Source of the DNA: Ardenticatenales bacterium
GTDB taxonomy: Bacteria; Chloroflexota; Anaerolineae; Promineifilales; UBA4811
Direction of reading: 5' to 3'
Length of the DNA stretch: 6,389 nt
Assembly: GCA_030667645.1 (NCBI GenBank)
Contig: DAOUVM010000153.1
Span: 1-6,389 of the forward strand
How positions within the stretch are numbered: position 1 is the stretch's first letter; each line of letters starts with the position of its first letter. Shown one piece after another: positions 5,531 to 6,389 of the stretch. The notes beneath the pieces were generated by a model. It made no database searches and was not told the origin of the DNA. It saw nothing but the letters and a program-made list of their open reading frames with translations. The position numbers were made by a program, and so were the translations under genes.

Positions 5531-6389
5531 TCAATTGCCCCCACCCACCTGGATGGGCTCCAACAGGATCCGATCCCCGATCTCCTCTCCATCACGATAG
5601 ACGGGCAGTCGAGGGTAGCCTGCAGTGCGAAAGTAAGCGCCCGTTTCCAGTGGGTACAGTCCGGCCGGCAGATTCACGGGGACAGAGAAGCGATGCAATT
5701 GTGCAAATAGGTCGCCTGGCTGCCAGCCATCGGCCGGCACGTCGAGCCTGTCCTGTTGTGCCGCGACATCGACCTTGCCGAGAAGGTGCGTAAAGAGCAC
5801 CAGATCTGTGCCGGCCGGCATCTGAGCAATCGGCTCCCAGAAGGTGATCAACTCCAGGATGTCGCCCGGGTTCACCGCCAGAGTTCGCAGCTCGTACCCC
5901 ACAAAGGCCAAAGCGAACCCCAGGTCGATCGGCTCACTCAGATGCAGGCGAGCGCGAGCGGCGTTCGGCTCCCATACATAGATGTCGAACCAGGGTGAGA
6001 GGTCGCCAGGTGGCAGCTCAATCCGTTCCACCAAACTCGCAGTCGGGTCAAAGAGATGCTGCAATCCCGGATCAAGCGGGGCCAGCGCCGGAAAGACTGC
6101 GCGAGCGCGATCCGCGCGGGGGAAGACAAGTGCATACCGGGCATCATACCACCGCGCCCCCCGCACCGGGCTTGTTCCCTGTATCACCAACTCGGCCACC
6201 GAGGGGTCGTGAAGCGAGCCGGGATACATCGTCGAGATGCCAAGGGGGGTCGTCTCTGGCTGCTTATCCAGGTAAGAGGCGATCTCGACCACATGGGCGT
6301 GATAGGCAATACGGGTGTCCCGGTGAATGCCCCAGACCAAGAAATAGTCATGCACTGTGCAAACAGCCAGCCACAATAACCCCACAACC
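5531..6389 (-). CDS. C-terminal part of a membrane glycosyltransferase, GT39/ArnT-PMT-like (5'-truncated by window edge)
   Basis: The minus-strand frame is open from the right edge to a TGA at 5531-5533, about 285 residues. The GTG at 6385 is not taken as the start, because the frame stays open beyond it and the fragment begins inside a hydrophobic helix (GLLWLAVCTVHDYFLVWG). That segment resembles the last membrane helix of PMT/ArnT-like GT-C transferases, in which a polyprenyl-linked sugar is transferred on the outer face of the membrane. The xDYFLVWG plus HRDTRIAYHAHVVEIASYL region looks like the junction after the last helix in Chloroflexota family 39 proteins. The remainder is a soluble, mostly beta-rich domain (for example VWEPNAARARLHL, LPAGLYPLETGAYF, ending PIQVGGGN), presumably extracytoplasmic. 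It converges on ybeY with 51 bp between stops. The catalytic N-terminal half is outside the window, so the family call rests on style; another polytopic membrane protein of envelope or cell-surface sugar metabolism is possible. Confidence 0.6.
   Translation of the reverse strand, partial: VVGLLWLAVCTVHDYFLVWGIHRDTRIAYHAHVVEIASYLDKQPETTPLGISTMYPGSLHDPSVAELVIQGTSPVRGARWYDARYALVFPRADRARAVFPALAPLDPGLQHLFDPTASLVERIELPPGDLSPWFDIYVWEPNAARARLHLSEPIDLGFALAFVGYELRTLAVNPGDILELITFWEPIAQMPAGTDLVLFTHLLGKVDVAAQQDRLDVPADGWQPGDLFAQLHRFSVPVNLPAGLYPLETGAYFRTAGYPRLPVYRDGEEIGDRILLEPIQVGGGN

Noticed and set aside
5419..5793. 124-residue plus-strand frame bridging ybeY and the glycosyltransferase
   Set aside because: It overlaps both real genes in other frames and has shadow-like composition.
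1..6389. CRISPR array, tRNA/rRNA gene, insertion sequence or toxin-antitoxin pair
   Set aside because: I saw no regularly spaced direct repeats, cloverleaf-like segments, transposase motifs, terminal repeats or paired small genes.

Overview
The window looks like a piece of a moderately GC-rich bacterial chromosome (roughly 58-60% G+C by eye). The gene content (HIT, YqeY, a 7TM-HD phosphodiesterase and YbeY in a row, a PF04008 adenosine-specific kinase, and an ArnT/PMT-like glycosyltransferase with a large C-terminal outer domain) best fits Chloroflexota, probably an Anaerolineae-like lineage. That placement is inferred from gene order and protein style; no rRNA or other marker confirms it.

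Layout. Bases 1-1307 (+) hold the C-terminal part of a DUF1156/COG1743-type adenine-specific DNA methylase, whose start lies off the left edge. A GTG-started HIT/HINT-family protein follows at 1335-1679. After a 116-bp non-coding gap comes the adenosine-specific kinase family protein (1796-2281), and after a further 81 bp YqeY (2363-2812). A full-length PgpH-type membrane HD phosphodiesterase (2839-5025) and the endoribonuclease YbeY (5027-5479) complete the rightward run; these two are separated by one base. A compact hairpin follows the ybeY stop. Converging on it from the right edge is the C-terminal part of a membrane glycosyltransferase (minus strand, stop at 5531-5533).

How the genes fit together. 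YqeY, PgpH and YbeY form a familiar bacterial housekeeping block: tRNA amidotransferase-related protein, c-di-AMP breakdown, and rRNA maturation/ribosome quality control. The HIT gene commonly precedes this block. The unusual item is the adenosine-specific kinase between HIT and yqeY, where many bacteria carry rpsU or nothing. Several products act on adenine-containing molecules (DNA adenine methylase, HINT-type AMP hydrolase, adenosine kinase-like protein, c-di-AMP phosphodiesterase), but a functional link is only a hypothesis.

The most striking non-genic signals are a perfect 12-bp inverted repeat with a 7-nt loop inside the start of the HIT gene, and repeated use of the hexamer GGCCGG/CCGGCC across genes and gaps. 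I did not find a CRISPR array, tRNA or rRNA gene, insertion sequence or defence island, and nothing that makes a convincing case for a wholly new system.
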